From Apostichopus californicus (taxonomy: Eukaryota; Echinodermata; Holothuroidea; Aspidochirotida; Stichopodidae), in assembly GCA_020650975.1 (NCBI GenBank), contig JAIPMN010021933.1, positions 1 to 29,693 of the forward strand: a stretch of 29,693 nucleotides of DNA. Reading direction: 5' to 3'. Positions 10,191 through 20,645 of this stretch are shown here, in pieces; the stretch's first letter is position 1; each line of letters begins with the position of its first letter. Position numbers and translations under genes: made by a program. Below the pieces are notes generated by a model. It worked only from the letters and a program-made list of their open reading frames with translations, had not been told where the DNA came from and searched no databases.

Positions 10191-10930
10191 GCCTTTGAAT
10201 TCTCCAATGCTATGAGTTTCTTTGGTGAAGATTGTATGGTCAACTTCAGTTTTTGTTTTGTAAAGGGGGCGCTTTAGGTCTTCAACAAAACAAACAGTCA
10301 TCCAGGAAATGAAATCTGCTTCAAAGAGTTGATAGTCTGGCATAAAGCACACTCAAATGGCCCTTATCAGTTTTCACCTTCTGAGCTTCAAGGGGTCAAT
10401 AGGTTATTTCAAATGAGCAATAATTGGCTCATGGGGTCAACATCTCAAATGGTCCCAAACTTGACCAGTTTCTGTGATTTATACTACATGAATTTTCATT
10501 TGGCAGTAGGTTGTACAGATTTCACAGTTTATAAAACAATGTCATGTAACTCTCATTCATTAATAACAATAACTTAATGGGATGGTTGGTGGCAGAAGTG
10601 ATTTGCTAGCTCAAACTTGGTAAAAGAAAATATCCTTTTATTCATACGTCTACGTGTCTATGTTTCACATAGCAAGACTGTTCTTTCTGGATATTGAAAC
10701 ATTTTTTAATAAAAATTCTATACTGTAAAATCCTTACCAGTGAATTATATGCCTGATGCACACAGGGGAGTGCTACAAATTAGTGTTGAATCTCTGATCT
10801 TTTCTGGTTCTCACTAAATTCTTGGACAAATTTAAACTTACTTGGTCTACTTTAGTCAGATAGTTTTGTGGAAATTTTAGCAAGGAATCACAAAGCCAAC
10901 TGGCTTTCTGGTTAGTTAAAGTGAAAGATG

Positions 10931-10956
10931 TTTTTTTTTTTTTTGGGGGGGGGGGG
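10931..10956 (+). repeat. Homopolymer junction T14-G12
   Basis: Fourteen T are followed directly by about twelve G. Other poly-G runs in the window (3834, 22070) are similar but lack the long T run. Length may be affected by sequencing or assembly of homopolymers. Confidence 0.8.
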
Positions 10957-11158
10957 TTGTGGTTCCGTTTGTTTGCTGCTACTTGTCACAGATGCTCTCA
11001 GTTTGAGCAGGGAGTTTTGAACTCATCTCATTAAAGATAGTAACATGCCGTGGGTAAGTTCAGTAATGTGTCATAAATTGGACATATCATGGTGATGTCT
11101 TGGCAGGATGAATGGGAGCAAAAAACGTGCCTGCCATTTAAGTTTCTGAATACTTGTG

Positions 11159-11779
11159 TGAAAAGGAAATCTTGATAACATCTGATGTTCATGCATGGTC
11201 ATAATCACATGGTATGGATTTCTACGGAAGCGTAGAAAGGAAATTTCTATTGACGTTTTCATGAGATGGCAACAATTCGTCAAAATGACAAGAATCTGAA
11301 AATTAACATTTTGTCGACAAATACCAAATCGTCCAAAAAAACCACGAAAATTTACGTTTTTCTGTGATGCAGTATCTCGTAAACATATCAAAAATATGAA
11401 ATTTTACGTTTTGACTACAGCATATACCAACTCATGCATCAACTCGTCAAAATGACAAACATGAAAACTTTACGTTTTGTTGAGATGCATCAACTCTTCA
11501 AAAAGACAACAATTAGATCATTCACATTTGGACGAGATCATACCAACTCGTCAAAATGTCCAAAATCTGAAAATGTTAAGTTTTGTCGAGATGCATCTCA
11601 TAACATAAAATTTTCAGATTTTGGACAATTTGACGATTTAGAATATGTCGTCAATTCTCAACTTCTTGTCATATTGACGAGTTGTTGCATTTCATCAAAA
11701 CGTCAATTTACATGTCCCTTCTATGCTTCTGTAGGTCTCCACTTGGTCAATGTTTGATGATCAACCCTTCCTTTTCATA
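11159..11779. mobile_element. Foldback element with long inverted arms
   Basis: The left arm (about 11222-11308: CTACGGAAGCGTAGAAAGG, then TTGACGTTTTCATGAGATGG, then CAACAATTCGTCAAAATGAC) is matched in inverted orientation by 11648-11734. The reverse complement of that stretch reads CTACAGAAGCATAGAAGGG, then TTGACGTTTTGATGAAATGC, then CAACAACTCGTCAATATGAC. Weaker matching extends outward to GTGAAAAGGAA on the left and its inverted copy near 11770. The centre holds further copies of CAACTCGTCAAAATG and TTACGTTTTGTTGAGATGC modules in both orientations. There is no transposase. The structure fits a non-autonomous foldback transposon or MITE of about 0.6 kb. Confidence 0.7.
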
Positions 11780-14100
11780 TCTAATCATGAAACTGAACTA
11801 TCTATCACCTAATGCGCTATACGGCTGTGATATTCGTTTAATTCGTAATTAGAATTTAATAGAAAACACTTAACTTTAGTTTAGCTATAAATGCCTCATT
11901 GAACATTTCTCTGAACTCTGATACTTGTTTCGATGCGTTTAATAGTAACAATGTAAATGAAAGTAAATCCAGCAAATAATTATTTTCCTTAAAAAGAATA
12001 AAAACCCCTTTTTGTGTCTGTTTTGTGTGTGTTTGATGATTTCTTTCTACTTTTTATGCCTTTTTCAAATTATTCATATGTATTTCGTAGTCTGCCGTTT
12101 ATTTTTGTTACACATAAGAAATTGAATATGCTGAAGGGTTGTATGACATTCAGGAAGCTGATACTCAGTAGGCCTCGTTAATCCAAAGTGGGTCAAAGGT
12201 CACTTTGTGAAGAACAAACATGTTCTCAGCTTCCACATATACAGCAAACTAAAAGATCTTGTAATCACTTTTGAGTTGATTTGGATAATTTTACTGATGA
12301 ATTTCATTTCAAATTCGAAAAAAATCAAACTCCAAAAAATAACAAACTTTTAATATTTTCCCAATTCTAAATTTGGTTGCTATAAATCATGAAGTTGGAG
12401 TGACAACGTTTTGAAGATCAATACATTTCATCAGTTACTGGCTCGCTCGGCTGCAAACGGGTGGTCGCAGGGTGACAGAGTTGATACTTTGCAATCTCCT
12501 TGTTTTTTCGTTTGTTTATTTCTGTGTTTGTTTGTTTTTTGAGTAATACTCTGTAAGGTTGAATGATGCAATAATTCACACAAAGTGCAACTGTAAGCCT
12601 TAAAGTTCTTCAAATAAAAACTTCAATTATTAGCATGCTAGAAATTGCTAACAGCTTTTTAACGTATTTTTCTGGGAGGTTATAACGATCTTTAGCTTTT
12701 ACAAATATTGAGGGTTAAATCAATTAGTTAAATGTCTTTCGTGAAGAAGAATTTTTTTGAGGGCGACATTTAAAGTCCTTTTGAAGTTTGAGAATGAGTG
12801 TCCATTATTTGGATTGCTAGCATTCTTTTGGGGGGTCAATATTAATGATCTTTGACATTTCGGTCTTCGGCCCTACCAAACCACAATGCTAATTGAACTA
12901 ACGCAACAGGTTCGAACATTTTGGTAAGTTTTGTTGTTGGGTTCTGGGTTATTGTATAAAATAGTTGCTATTATAATAGTAGTTTCTAGAAGTGTTGCCT
13001 ACGAATTTCAAACTTTCAAATCTTTGCAGAGGAGTAAAGCGTATTGCCTGTTTTCGTGGTAAATGTGTTATATGAAGTTATATATAAGTTATATATATTT
13101 TAACTGTTGGATGCATTTGCGAACAATTTTGGGACTAGAATAGTTTTAGGGTATTTGAATTCTTTAACAGCATTACATATAAAATGAGGTGACTTTTACC
13201 ATTCTTATCAAAGAATAATTTAAAGATTGAGATTTAATCAAATATGGCTTGCTGTGAATGAGGTTACCATAACTGATTGTATGACAAGAATTAATAAGCT
13301 GTATGAAAAGATGGCAATCGTAAAAAAAAAAAAGAAAAAAAAAAGAAGAAAAACTATGGTTACACTTGACAATGCTGAGTGTGGTTGATTATCCCATTAA
13401 CTGACAGTACTTACCTCTGGTGTTTGGTTCATCTTCGTCCTGCAGCATTTCCAAGAATTGTAACTTCACAGGAAATTGAATTGATTGGCTCTAAAAGATC
13501 ATCAGAATCACCCTACAATAATGGTGACTTATTATCACCGGCTTTTTTTTTTTGCTCCACCAAGACATAATAATTTTACCAAAAATATTCATATTTTGCT
13601 TGTCTACTGTATTGAGCATTCTTACAGCTGTTATTGGTTATTCAATATCACCACAATGTTTGGTCATAACTATCTTCTTACGGCACATATTTCTTTGAAA
13701 ATAAATTACTTATAACAATGCAGTTGTATCCCCTTATTGTTCCGATTACAAAAGAATGTTAAAGCAACGCAGGAAGCTTCACAAGATGTAAATTCTTTTA
13801 CAATTTTACCCATGTTATTTCTAGTTTCTCAGTACTATATTATTTTCCAATAACTCATAAGGGTAATAAATGAACTTAAAATACTTCTGCTGTATGTTTT
13901 TTTCTTCCTTTTGTTTGTTTTTCTTGATCTCTTTCTCAATTTTGTATTTTAACGCTTACCTTACTTCACTGCCTTACTATCAGTATTGGCTATAACATGT
14001 TTTGCAGATAATTGTGGATTTTTATAATCTCAAAAGTTACTTCGTTAGAGAAGGCAGCCATCAGATAGGGTTATTAAAACAATGAAAAGCAGGTAAAATA
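11780..14100. other. Intergenic DNA, no gene seen
   Basis: AT-rich sequence with no exon-like conserved frame. It contains a perfect direct repeat of nuclear-receptor half-sites (12190-12202), an AATAAA at 11997-12002 with no assigned gene, a short (TA)n stretch near 13079-13097 and an A-rich tract with interspersed G at 13322-13352. Small open frames at 12431-12613, 13379-13570 and 13485-13715 show no domain or signal and are left out. Confidence 0.6.
12190..12202 (+). promoter_or_regulatory. DR1 nuclear-receptor-type motif
   Basis: The sequence GGGTCA-A-AGGTCA is a perfect direct repeat with a one-base spacer, the consensus bound by HNF4, COUP-TF and RXR-type receptors in animals. It stands alone in intergenic DNA, 4.5 kb downstream of SKP2 and 3.6 kb from the ankyrin gene start. 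Function is not shown by the sequence; chance occurrence is possible. Confidence 0.3.
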
Positions 14101-14104
14101 AACG

Positions 14105-14222
14105 AGTGAAGCATTTTAACGTTCAGAGTCTTCTGGTGGTGGAAGGTCAGGGGTAGCCTTGAGCAGTGACTTTGTTTACTGATTTGGCGCTATATAAGTC
14201 TCATTTATTATTATTATTATAA
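14105..14222 (+). repeat. SINE/LINE-type 3' tail (GGCGCTATATAAG...(ATT)n)
   Basis: The stretch TTGAGCAGTGACTTTG, then GATTTGGCGCTATATAAG, ending in (ATT)n, matches the widely shared 3' tail of several animal SINE and L2-like families, in which GGCGCTATATAA is followed by ATT repeats. Only the tail is recognisable; the head is decayed or absent. Confidence 0.6.
14204..14209 (-). terminator. Poly(A) signal candidate for the ankyrin gene
   Basis: TTTATT on the plus strand is AATAAA on the minus strand, about 165 bases beyond the ankyrin-gene stop codon. It lies inside the ATT repeat of the adjacent retroposon tail. Support is the hexamer and its distance only. Confidence 0.4.
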
Positions 14223-14371
14223 GTTGTTACCAGTTCAGTGTGATCCAACCGACTTGAATACTAAACGGACTATTTTGTTGCCTCGAACTAAAAATAGCAG
14301 CTTTCACGACCAAGAAGAAATCGGTGGCCCAGTTTCAGCATTTAGCCAATCCCGACCCCATAGTCCCATAT

Positions 14372-15781
14372 CTACTGTACCTCTTTTCTTTGTCTAATTT
14401 TGCCCAATGTGCCTTTTCCCGACCTCCCTTTTCTTCTTTGACTTTCTGCTTCATTCGACTGGGTGAACCCTTCTTTCTTACTCCGAGCAGATCCAAGAAA
14501 TATATCAACGATTTCATCAGCTGACCTTGACTTCTTACCACTCGCAACGCTGCTTAAACTCGGCCAACTCGACATGGTCTTACCATCTCCGTTAGATCCT
14601 CGCATCGCGTTATGTCGATGGTCCAACCTTTTCTTGTCATCATCTTGTTCCTTGGCGCCTTTCTTCGGAACTACCTGCGACAGAGCAACCTCTCGATATA
14701 TAGGAGCGACAGCCGTTTGCCGATAAGAATCGGTTACTTGCAGCTCATATTGACGGAAAATCTGTTTAAAGTCATCCAACCATGGTTGGGAGTTGTAATG
14801 TTCCGGTAATTGGTTTATCTTCAAACCCACTGGTCTCGTTTTCTTTCCAGTGGGTATTCCGCCCGGTACTCGATTCGCAGAGATCACCGCATAGTTCAAC
14901 GGCGATGGCTGGTATTTTACTTCAATCATGTTCTTGCTCACCGTTTCAGCAACCCAGTTGCGTTTAATCTTCTCTATCTTAATACTTCTCCTACATTTAA
15001 GCATTGGTAGTTTCTCTTGACGCGGTTCCGTTGTTGATGATGAACATGATGACGAAACCGAAGAGGAAAGGCTTACCGAGCGAGTAAACCATGACCCGTC
15101 GTTTGAAGAAAGAGATGAAATTAAAACATCTGTTGGCGAATTCTGCTTTCCTTTGGAGTTCTCCAACCAAGGTTTTTCGTAAAGGCTTCTTTTCCTTTGC
15201 CTTGCCTCGACTTCCCTGTCTCTTTCAGTGGCCCATTTGTGGGCATTCCATCCGAGAATTTGATCGCAAACGGTTTCATCGGAAAGGGCGACACTGCGAA
15301 GAACAGAACTGCATTCTTTGTGTCCTAGCCTACAAGCTTCCATTAGAGGTGTCATACCCCATTTGTTTGAGATATCCATTGACATCTTGAAATGCTTCAA
15401 TCTTTGAACGATTTCGTGCGTAACGACGGCGTCGCCTGCAGATGCCGCATAGAACAGAGCAGAATTGCCGAAACGATCAGTATCATTAATGTTATAATCA
15501 ACAGCATTGAGAAACAACCTAACCAATTCGAGGCGCTGGAAAATAGCTGCATACATCAGACCATTTCTCCCAGATTTATCCTTCATCCCGATCAATCCTC
15601 CATTTTGTAGAATCATTCTAGCAATTCCGACCGCCCAATCTTCCTGGGATAGAAATGTACAGGTAATGAGTGGAGTTTTCCCTTCATTGTCTCTTACATT
15701 AACATCCATACCAGCCGATACCAACAGACGAATATCGTGAAACTGACCCTTCCGTATTGCAACGTGTAGTTCAGACTCCAT
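14372..15781 (-). CDS. Intronless ankyrin-repeat protein with Ser-rich basic C-terminal half
   Basis: A single uninterrupted frame of 469 residues. The frame stays open upstream to 15850, but that position is TTG; the first ATG is at 15781 with a good context (AAGATGG) and opens the protein as MESELHVAIRKG, as expected at the start of an ankyrin repeat. Ankyrin repeats occupy about residues 3-165. Their signatures are GKTPLIT (about 34-40), DKSGRNGLMYAA (68-79), DRFGNSALFYAASAGD (102-117) and KWGMTPLMEACRLGHKE (140-156). The second repeat is lengthened (FLSQEDWAVGIARMILQNGG). A GWNAHKWATERDREVEARQRK segment follows (about 178-197), then a Ser-rich stretch and a Lys/Arg-rich tail (RRKGRSGKG). 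No signal peptide or membrane segment is seen, so a cytoplasmic or nuclear scaffold is likely. The repeat layout recalls the ANKRD34 family, but I cannot assign orthology. Lack of introns may mean a retrogene origin or that only the coding exon is intron-free. Confidence 0.85.
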   Translation of the reverse strand: MESELHVAIRKGQFHDIRLLVSAGMDVNVRDNEGKTPLITCTFLSQEDWAVGIARMILQNGGLIGMKDKSGRNGLMYAAIFQRLELVRLFLNAVDYNINDTDRFGNSALFYAASAGDAVVTHEIVQRLKHFKMSMDISNKWGMTPLMEACRLGHKECSSVLRSVALSDETVCDQILGWNAHKWATERDREVEARQRKRSLYEKPWLENSKGKQNSPTDVLISSLSSNDGSWFTRSVSLSSSVSSSCSSSTTEPRQEKLPMLKCRRSIKIEKIKRNWVAETVSKNMIEVKYQPSPLNYAVISANRVPGGIPTGKKTRPVGLKINQLPEHYNSQPWLDDFKQIFRQYELQVTDSYRQTAVAPIYREVALSQVVPKKGAKEQDDDKKRLDHRHNAMRGSNGDGKTMSSWPSLSSVASGKKSRSADEIVDIFLGSARSKKEGFTQSNEAESQRRKGRSGKGTLGKIRQRKEVQ

Positions 15782-17690
15782 CTTAATCAGTAAATTAGTG
15801 GAGTGAAATTCCGTTTTAATCGAATTTGAAACAATGACAGTTTTATCCAATTTATTAGGCTAAGAGTTACTCTTGATCTGTGTTCAGGTTTTTTCCCATT
15901 AGAATAGACTTTGTTCAGTAAGATTCAATTGCGCTAAAGTAACGGTCGGGCTTGCCATCCTATAACAAAGTATTTAATCCGAAAACAAATGCCACCATAT
16001 CAGCATCATATCAGTTGTCTTAACTTTGATGGAATTTTATTGTTATATGAGGACACACTGCCATTTTGCGTCGACGTTTTACAATCCCTATAAAGATACT
16101 CTTTCTGTTGTTTGGATGGATGCTTCAAACTCTGAGCCAGATGTACAGTCTCTTCGGTTTTGTTATTCATGGTGTTCTATTTAACCAATGTGTTTGTTTC
16201 CAAGTCCCGTTGTTAGGAACGCTTACCAGGTTAGTTATATCTGTTACCGAAAAGTTTGTCAATGTTCTTAACGCACTCTCTGTCATGATAAACTGCTGGT
16301 TTATCAACATTAATTGTTCGAACGCTCTTGTTTGCTTACCATCCAACTAAACAAACACTAAACTATCTGTAATTAAGACGGAGTTCCTCTTGGAGGGTTT
16401 GATGAGTCTTCATTGCAACAAGAGAACACTCATGGGATCGTATTGACATTTCGGTTGAAGGATTTCACGAAGTGATGTTAAAGAAGTAACGGTAAATTGA
16501 GGAGGACTATTTTTGGCCTTGGTGAAAAAGGAGTCGGTTAATCAGGTGCGACAATTTCCGGACACGATCAACATTGAATAATTAGTATCCTTGGATGAAT
16601 TAGGCGCGGATCCGGGTTGGGATTGGGGAGGGGTAGGTACGAATGCCTTCTAATAAACATTAACATGCAGGTAGAGGCTGGGTGATTGGAAAGAGTGATC
16701 ATTCTGGGGAAGGGGAGGGGTTGGAGGACCCAATCTTCAAGGGCAGTGGGGCATATGACTGATGAGGGGGCAAACCACAAAAGCACCTCAAAACTGACTT
16801 AAAATATGGCTCTTCCGTGAATTTTGTACCACAAATTCTCGTATATGAATATTTTTTTCACAAAGGAACTTTCTGAATTGCATGTTTCTTAATTTTCAAC
16901 AACATGAGCTATTATTATTTACAACCATATTATAATGTTTTATTTCGAATTCTCACTTCGTAAATAACAAAAGGTTAATCGCAATTTTAATTACAATTAA
17001 AACTGGAGCTTTATCTTGACCAAAAACGTTTGTTTAAGGAAAAACAAAACTTTGGATGAGGTGCAGTGATCAGGGTTTGTCTTACTATACTTGCGACACA
17101 ATCCTCCTGCTACTTCAGGAATTTTACAGGCATTCATATGCAAATGCGGTTGTTTGCTACACATTCCACAATAAGTGCCTGATGTTACCGGGTATTTTTA
17201 GCAAGCAGCAGTTTGCAGTCATGTACGTTGTGTTATAACGAGATGTTACTTTCTCTTCTCAATACAATAGTAACTGAGTTGAGCAGCTTATAGCCAATAG
17301 CCATATCATGTAAGTCTGTATCTGTATAGGTACGCATCTCGGTACTTTCTCCGTCTCATATGATGGTTTTGACGTGCTGCATGTGTTTATTTGGTATGTA
17401 TTCTGTCTTCGTGTTGTCAGCAGGTCTCCTTCAGCGTTCATTAGTTGCAGCTAATGCAGATCCTCCGGACCCCAGGTTCCTCTATACCCATATATGCAAA
17501 TTGAATTGAGGTATGAAAACTTATCATCGCGCAGCTAAATTTTCATAATGGCGAATTTTAGGGTTAGAATACTCCCAACTATATACGTCCATATGACTAA
17601 CGATTTATTTAAGAATGTTTTGAACATCGTTTGTGTTATTTTCATGATCTTAAGCGCTGTCTGAAATGTTCAGGATTTTCAAAAAGAGAA
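15782..17690. other. Upstream of the ankyrin gene; intergenic
   Basis: The 5' flank of the ankyrin gene (minus strand) should hold its promoter, but I see no TATA box or CpG-rich block I would call. Open frames at 16066-16350, 16568-16786, 17056-17238 and 17259-17441 have no domain features. The first starts at a TTG and encodes only a hydrophobic run. Confidence 0.5.
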
Positions 17691-17696
17691 ATGATC

Positions 17697-17990
17697 CACG
17701 ACCCACCAGACCCCTCCCTACCCCTCAGAATCGATACGTTTATAAAGAAGCATTATTTGTCTGTGTATCGGTATGTGTTGTGAATGAGAAATTGGATTTT
17801 GTAGTTATAAATAATGTAGGTAAGTATTAAAACATTTTTAGTGTGCTGATTTTGTTGAAAACTACCAGGTAAAAAATTATAATGATAAAAAAGGAATCAA
17901 GCGACCCATCAAATTGTTTCGCGACCCTTCCAAATGTGTTCGCGACCCATATATACTGAGTGGCACCCCACATAGTTTGAGGACTCTCAG
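17697..17990. mobile_element. Probable hAT-type DNA transposon end
   Basis: On the minus strand, starting at 17990, the sequence reads CTGAGAGTCCTCAAACTATG, followed by three blocks of GGGTCGCGAA/GGGTCGC spaced about 25 bases (within 17901-17950 on the plus strand as GCGACCC). This fits my general memory of hAT-type ends: a short terminal repeat with TCCTCAAACT and subterminal GGGTCGCGA repeats. A further CACGACCCACC block lies at 17697. No transposase coding sequence remains, and neither an opposite terminal repeat nor an 8-bp target duplication was found. Confidence 0.45.
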
Positions 17991-20470
17991 TCAAAAAGTT
18001 TATATCCGATGTTCAAACTATAGGGAGAGATGAATTTACTTTTATTTCTCGCTGTTCATAAGCAAAATTGAGACTAACAGATCGAACCTTTTCAATAACA
18101 GTCCCCTTTTCATAATTTTATGACAGTTTTACACTGAGGATTTTGTAAAATAAGTTGTGCATTTCATGCTGGAAACTCACATGCACCTTATTAAAACTAA
18201 ATAGCTAGAAGGAATATTTTTCTCAATACGGTATCGCTATACCATGAATCATTGCATAGATTTTTGTTGTTCAATCGTTAGTTTTACACACATTTCCAGC
18301 GTTGAAGGTAGTATTTGCCCGTTGGGAACTTCTACCTATGCTTAAGCCGGCTTTAACGAATGTAGCGTGAAAGTCAGTTTTGTGATGTACCACACCTTTA
18401 TGTCATCTGTACATTGGATCTGAGACTGGCAACACATTTAAGTCTCTTTGAATTACCTGGAAAGGGCAATTCCTTTTCATACCTTAATCATCACTCCGTG
18501 TAAATAACCAATGACTGTCAATTTACTTGAAACCTAAAGTGTTATCACTTACTTTAGGACTAAAAGAGATTCAGTTTCAAGTAAAAATTTCGAGAATAAA
18601 TTGAGATGTAGAGTAGTAATTCATGACGGTATTTTCAACAGGAACTAGGAAATGTCCATCATTGACTTTCTATTGCTTTCCGGAGTTTGATATTTCGAAA
18701 CTTCAGACTTTGTTTAGCTTAGAAGTAAACGGAAGGATACGATCTCATGATAAGGTTCACCATGTTTCCTTTTCAATGTAATCCCCGATATATGAGAGCG
18801 AAAATGGGTGGTAAAGTATGCACGGTTTTAATTTGTTTCTTTTCCCAGAGGTGATTTCCAATGGAAAGTACCGTAAATGAAAATAGGATAAGTTTGTAGA
18901 AATATTTTTTCTTCATTTACATACTTCTCTTTCTTCTCCTTCAATTTTGATCAAATAAAATATCATTTAAAAGGGTCCCTACAGCGGTGGAGAGGGGGGG
19001 GGTGCATGGTACCAACAGTTTTCATATCAATGTTATCACGCAGATTTAGTGGCGCTATCATAGAGCATTGGACAATTTCAACAACACTGAAAGAAGTATA
19101 TGGATCATGTTACAGGGAACGCAACTTTGTTGGTGCATTGATCGCTTTACGTTGCCTTTCATTGCGTACTGTTGCCTGCGGTGATCAATGTTGGACTTTT
19201 TTGTCATTAGTTTTAACAGTGTGGATGTTACGTGATATTAGTGCGTAGCAAAAAATGGTCTGTTGAAACCACTGTAAGAAGTAAATATTATGATCAACAA
19301 CTCTATGAATTCAATGATAAAGCGTGAATTAAGCCTATGTGTAATAGTGTAATGTCTACATATTACAAAAGAGTAAGATACTAACAACATAATCGATAGT
19401 TGTCATGTACTCTACGACTTTAACTTGGAAGCCAGGCCTACTTAATTACGTTGTTATCAAGTAATAGGCTCTTGTCCATCATCCAGCGTCAACTCATTAG
19501 TCGATTGCTGATGATAGGCCTATGGGTCAATATTTGGTACTGATATTAGACGCGTGTGCATCTGAAAAACACGACAGCCTCAGTTTAAAGCCGATCGCAC
19601 AACAGCTGAATACGACCCGACTGAACTCCACTGCCGTGGTGATCTTGTTTTCGATAGTCTTCCAAACTCATAATCGTGCAACTGATCCCCAACACACTGA
19701 ACAACTGATGTGCGCATACTGAACAACTGCAGTACATGTTCTCCGAATGACCGGTGCTCGTTTAGCTCACGTGAAACATGACTTCTCTGTTGTACAGTTC
19801 TTAAAATCTGGGCAATTGTAATCGTAGACCATCGCACACTGCTGGCTGTCAGTCTTGAAAACTTGACATGTTGAGTTTACCCGACTGAAGCACTTAAACT
19901 GGTGAATTCTTGATTAGTCATTGTCTTAACCCACACTGCCCCTCTATCCATGATTTTGACACGTCACCGTGGTTGGGATGAGTCGGGCAGTGTGAGGCTG
20001 CCGAATTTTAGAGCTTTTTTTGTGTGTATATTTTGTCTGTACTTTACCGTAATTTACTCAAAATGATCCAATTAACATTTGAACAAATGAATTTGACCAA
20101 AATCAGCAATTGATCACACTCAGATAACCTGCTACAGATTTGAGTTCTTCACCAAAAACGAGCAAGTAAATAATGATTACATTCGGTTCTGAACGTTTTG
20201 TCGCCCAGATTCTTATTTCATATAAGTATCAATCACTCGTATATAAAAATAAAAAACAATTATAATAATAAACTTTCCAAATTATTTGCTAAATTTAAAA
20301 CACTAAATACATTTAGTTCTTTTCAAAATAATAAAATAAACAATTAACATTCCAATAGTCAAATTACCGGCAAAGATCTACATTGATTTTGAATTTTTAG
20401 TTCAAATTCACATTGAAAATGTAGTACAACCAACATAAAGGTTTCTCAACTACTGCGAGATATTTCATGG
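17991..20470. other. Intergenic DNA, no gene seen
   Basis: No exon or family match. Frames at 19006-19248 and 19522-19722 are short and featureless. A perfect 10-bp inverted repeat, CACACTGCCC (19932-19941) and GGGCAGTGTG (19985-19994) with a 43-bp spacer, is the only structured element noticed. The part from about 20220 to 20350 is very AT-rich. Confidence 0.5.
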
Positions 20471-20477
20471 TCTCAAA

Positions 20478-20489
20478 TGCGCATGCGCA
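20478..20489. promoter_or_regulatory. NRF1/P3A2-type palindrome
   Basis: TGCGCATGCGCA is a perfect match to the palindromic consensus YGCGCAYGCGCR bound by NRF1 in vertebrates and by its sea-urchin homologue P3A2. It lies in AT-rich DNA about 0.8 kb beyond the 3' end of the upstream GPCR gene. Such sites usually mark promoters, but no gene start is evident nearby on either strand. Confidence 0.45.
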
Positions 20490-20639
20490 CATCTAAAGCA
20501 ACAAATCCATATGTCCCCCTACAGGAATCGAGTGAGGGTTGTGTAAGATTATTTTTTATCTATCTGTGTTATATTTGGATCTTTGGTATATCACAATCAA
20601 CTTAAATGGAAATGCATTATGTTGAAGAAATTGAATCTT

Positions 20640-20645
20640 TTTATT
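20640..20645 (-). terminator. Poly(A) signal candidate for the first GPCR gene
   Basis: TTTATT on the plus strand (AATAAA on the minus strand) lies about 660 bases past the stop codon at 21305. I found no nearer canonical hexamer. Weak evidence; a variant hexamer closer to the stop could be used. Confidence 0.25.

Noticed and set aside
14335-15740. Several 60-99-codon frames on both strands over the ankyrin gene
   Set aside because: They overlap the 469-codon ankyrin frame and have no domain features of their own.
15782-15850. N-terminal extension of the ankyrin protein by 23 residues
   Set aside because: The upstream limit is a TTG, not ATG; the ATG at 15781 has a good context and fits the ankyrin domain start.
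16066-16350. Hydrophobic 94-codon frame as a membrane protein gene
   Set aside because: It starts at TTG, and the hydrophobic run follows from T-rich sequence; no family match.
19006-19248. 80-codon frame
   Set aside because: No domain, no splice partner, in a gene-poor repeat-rich stretch.
19932-19994. Inverted CACACTGCCC/GGGCAGTGTG as a transposon or terminator
   Set aside because: A 10-bp match with a 43-bp spacer and no other element features is too little to classify.
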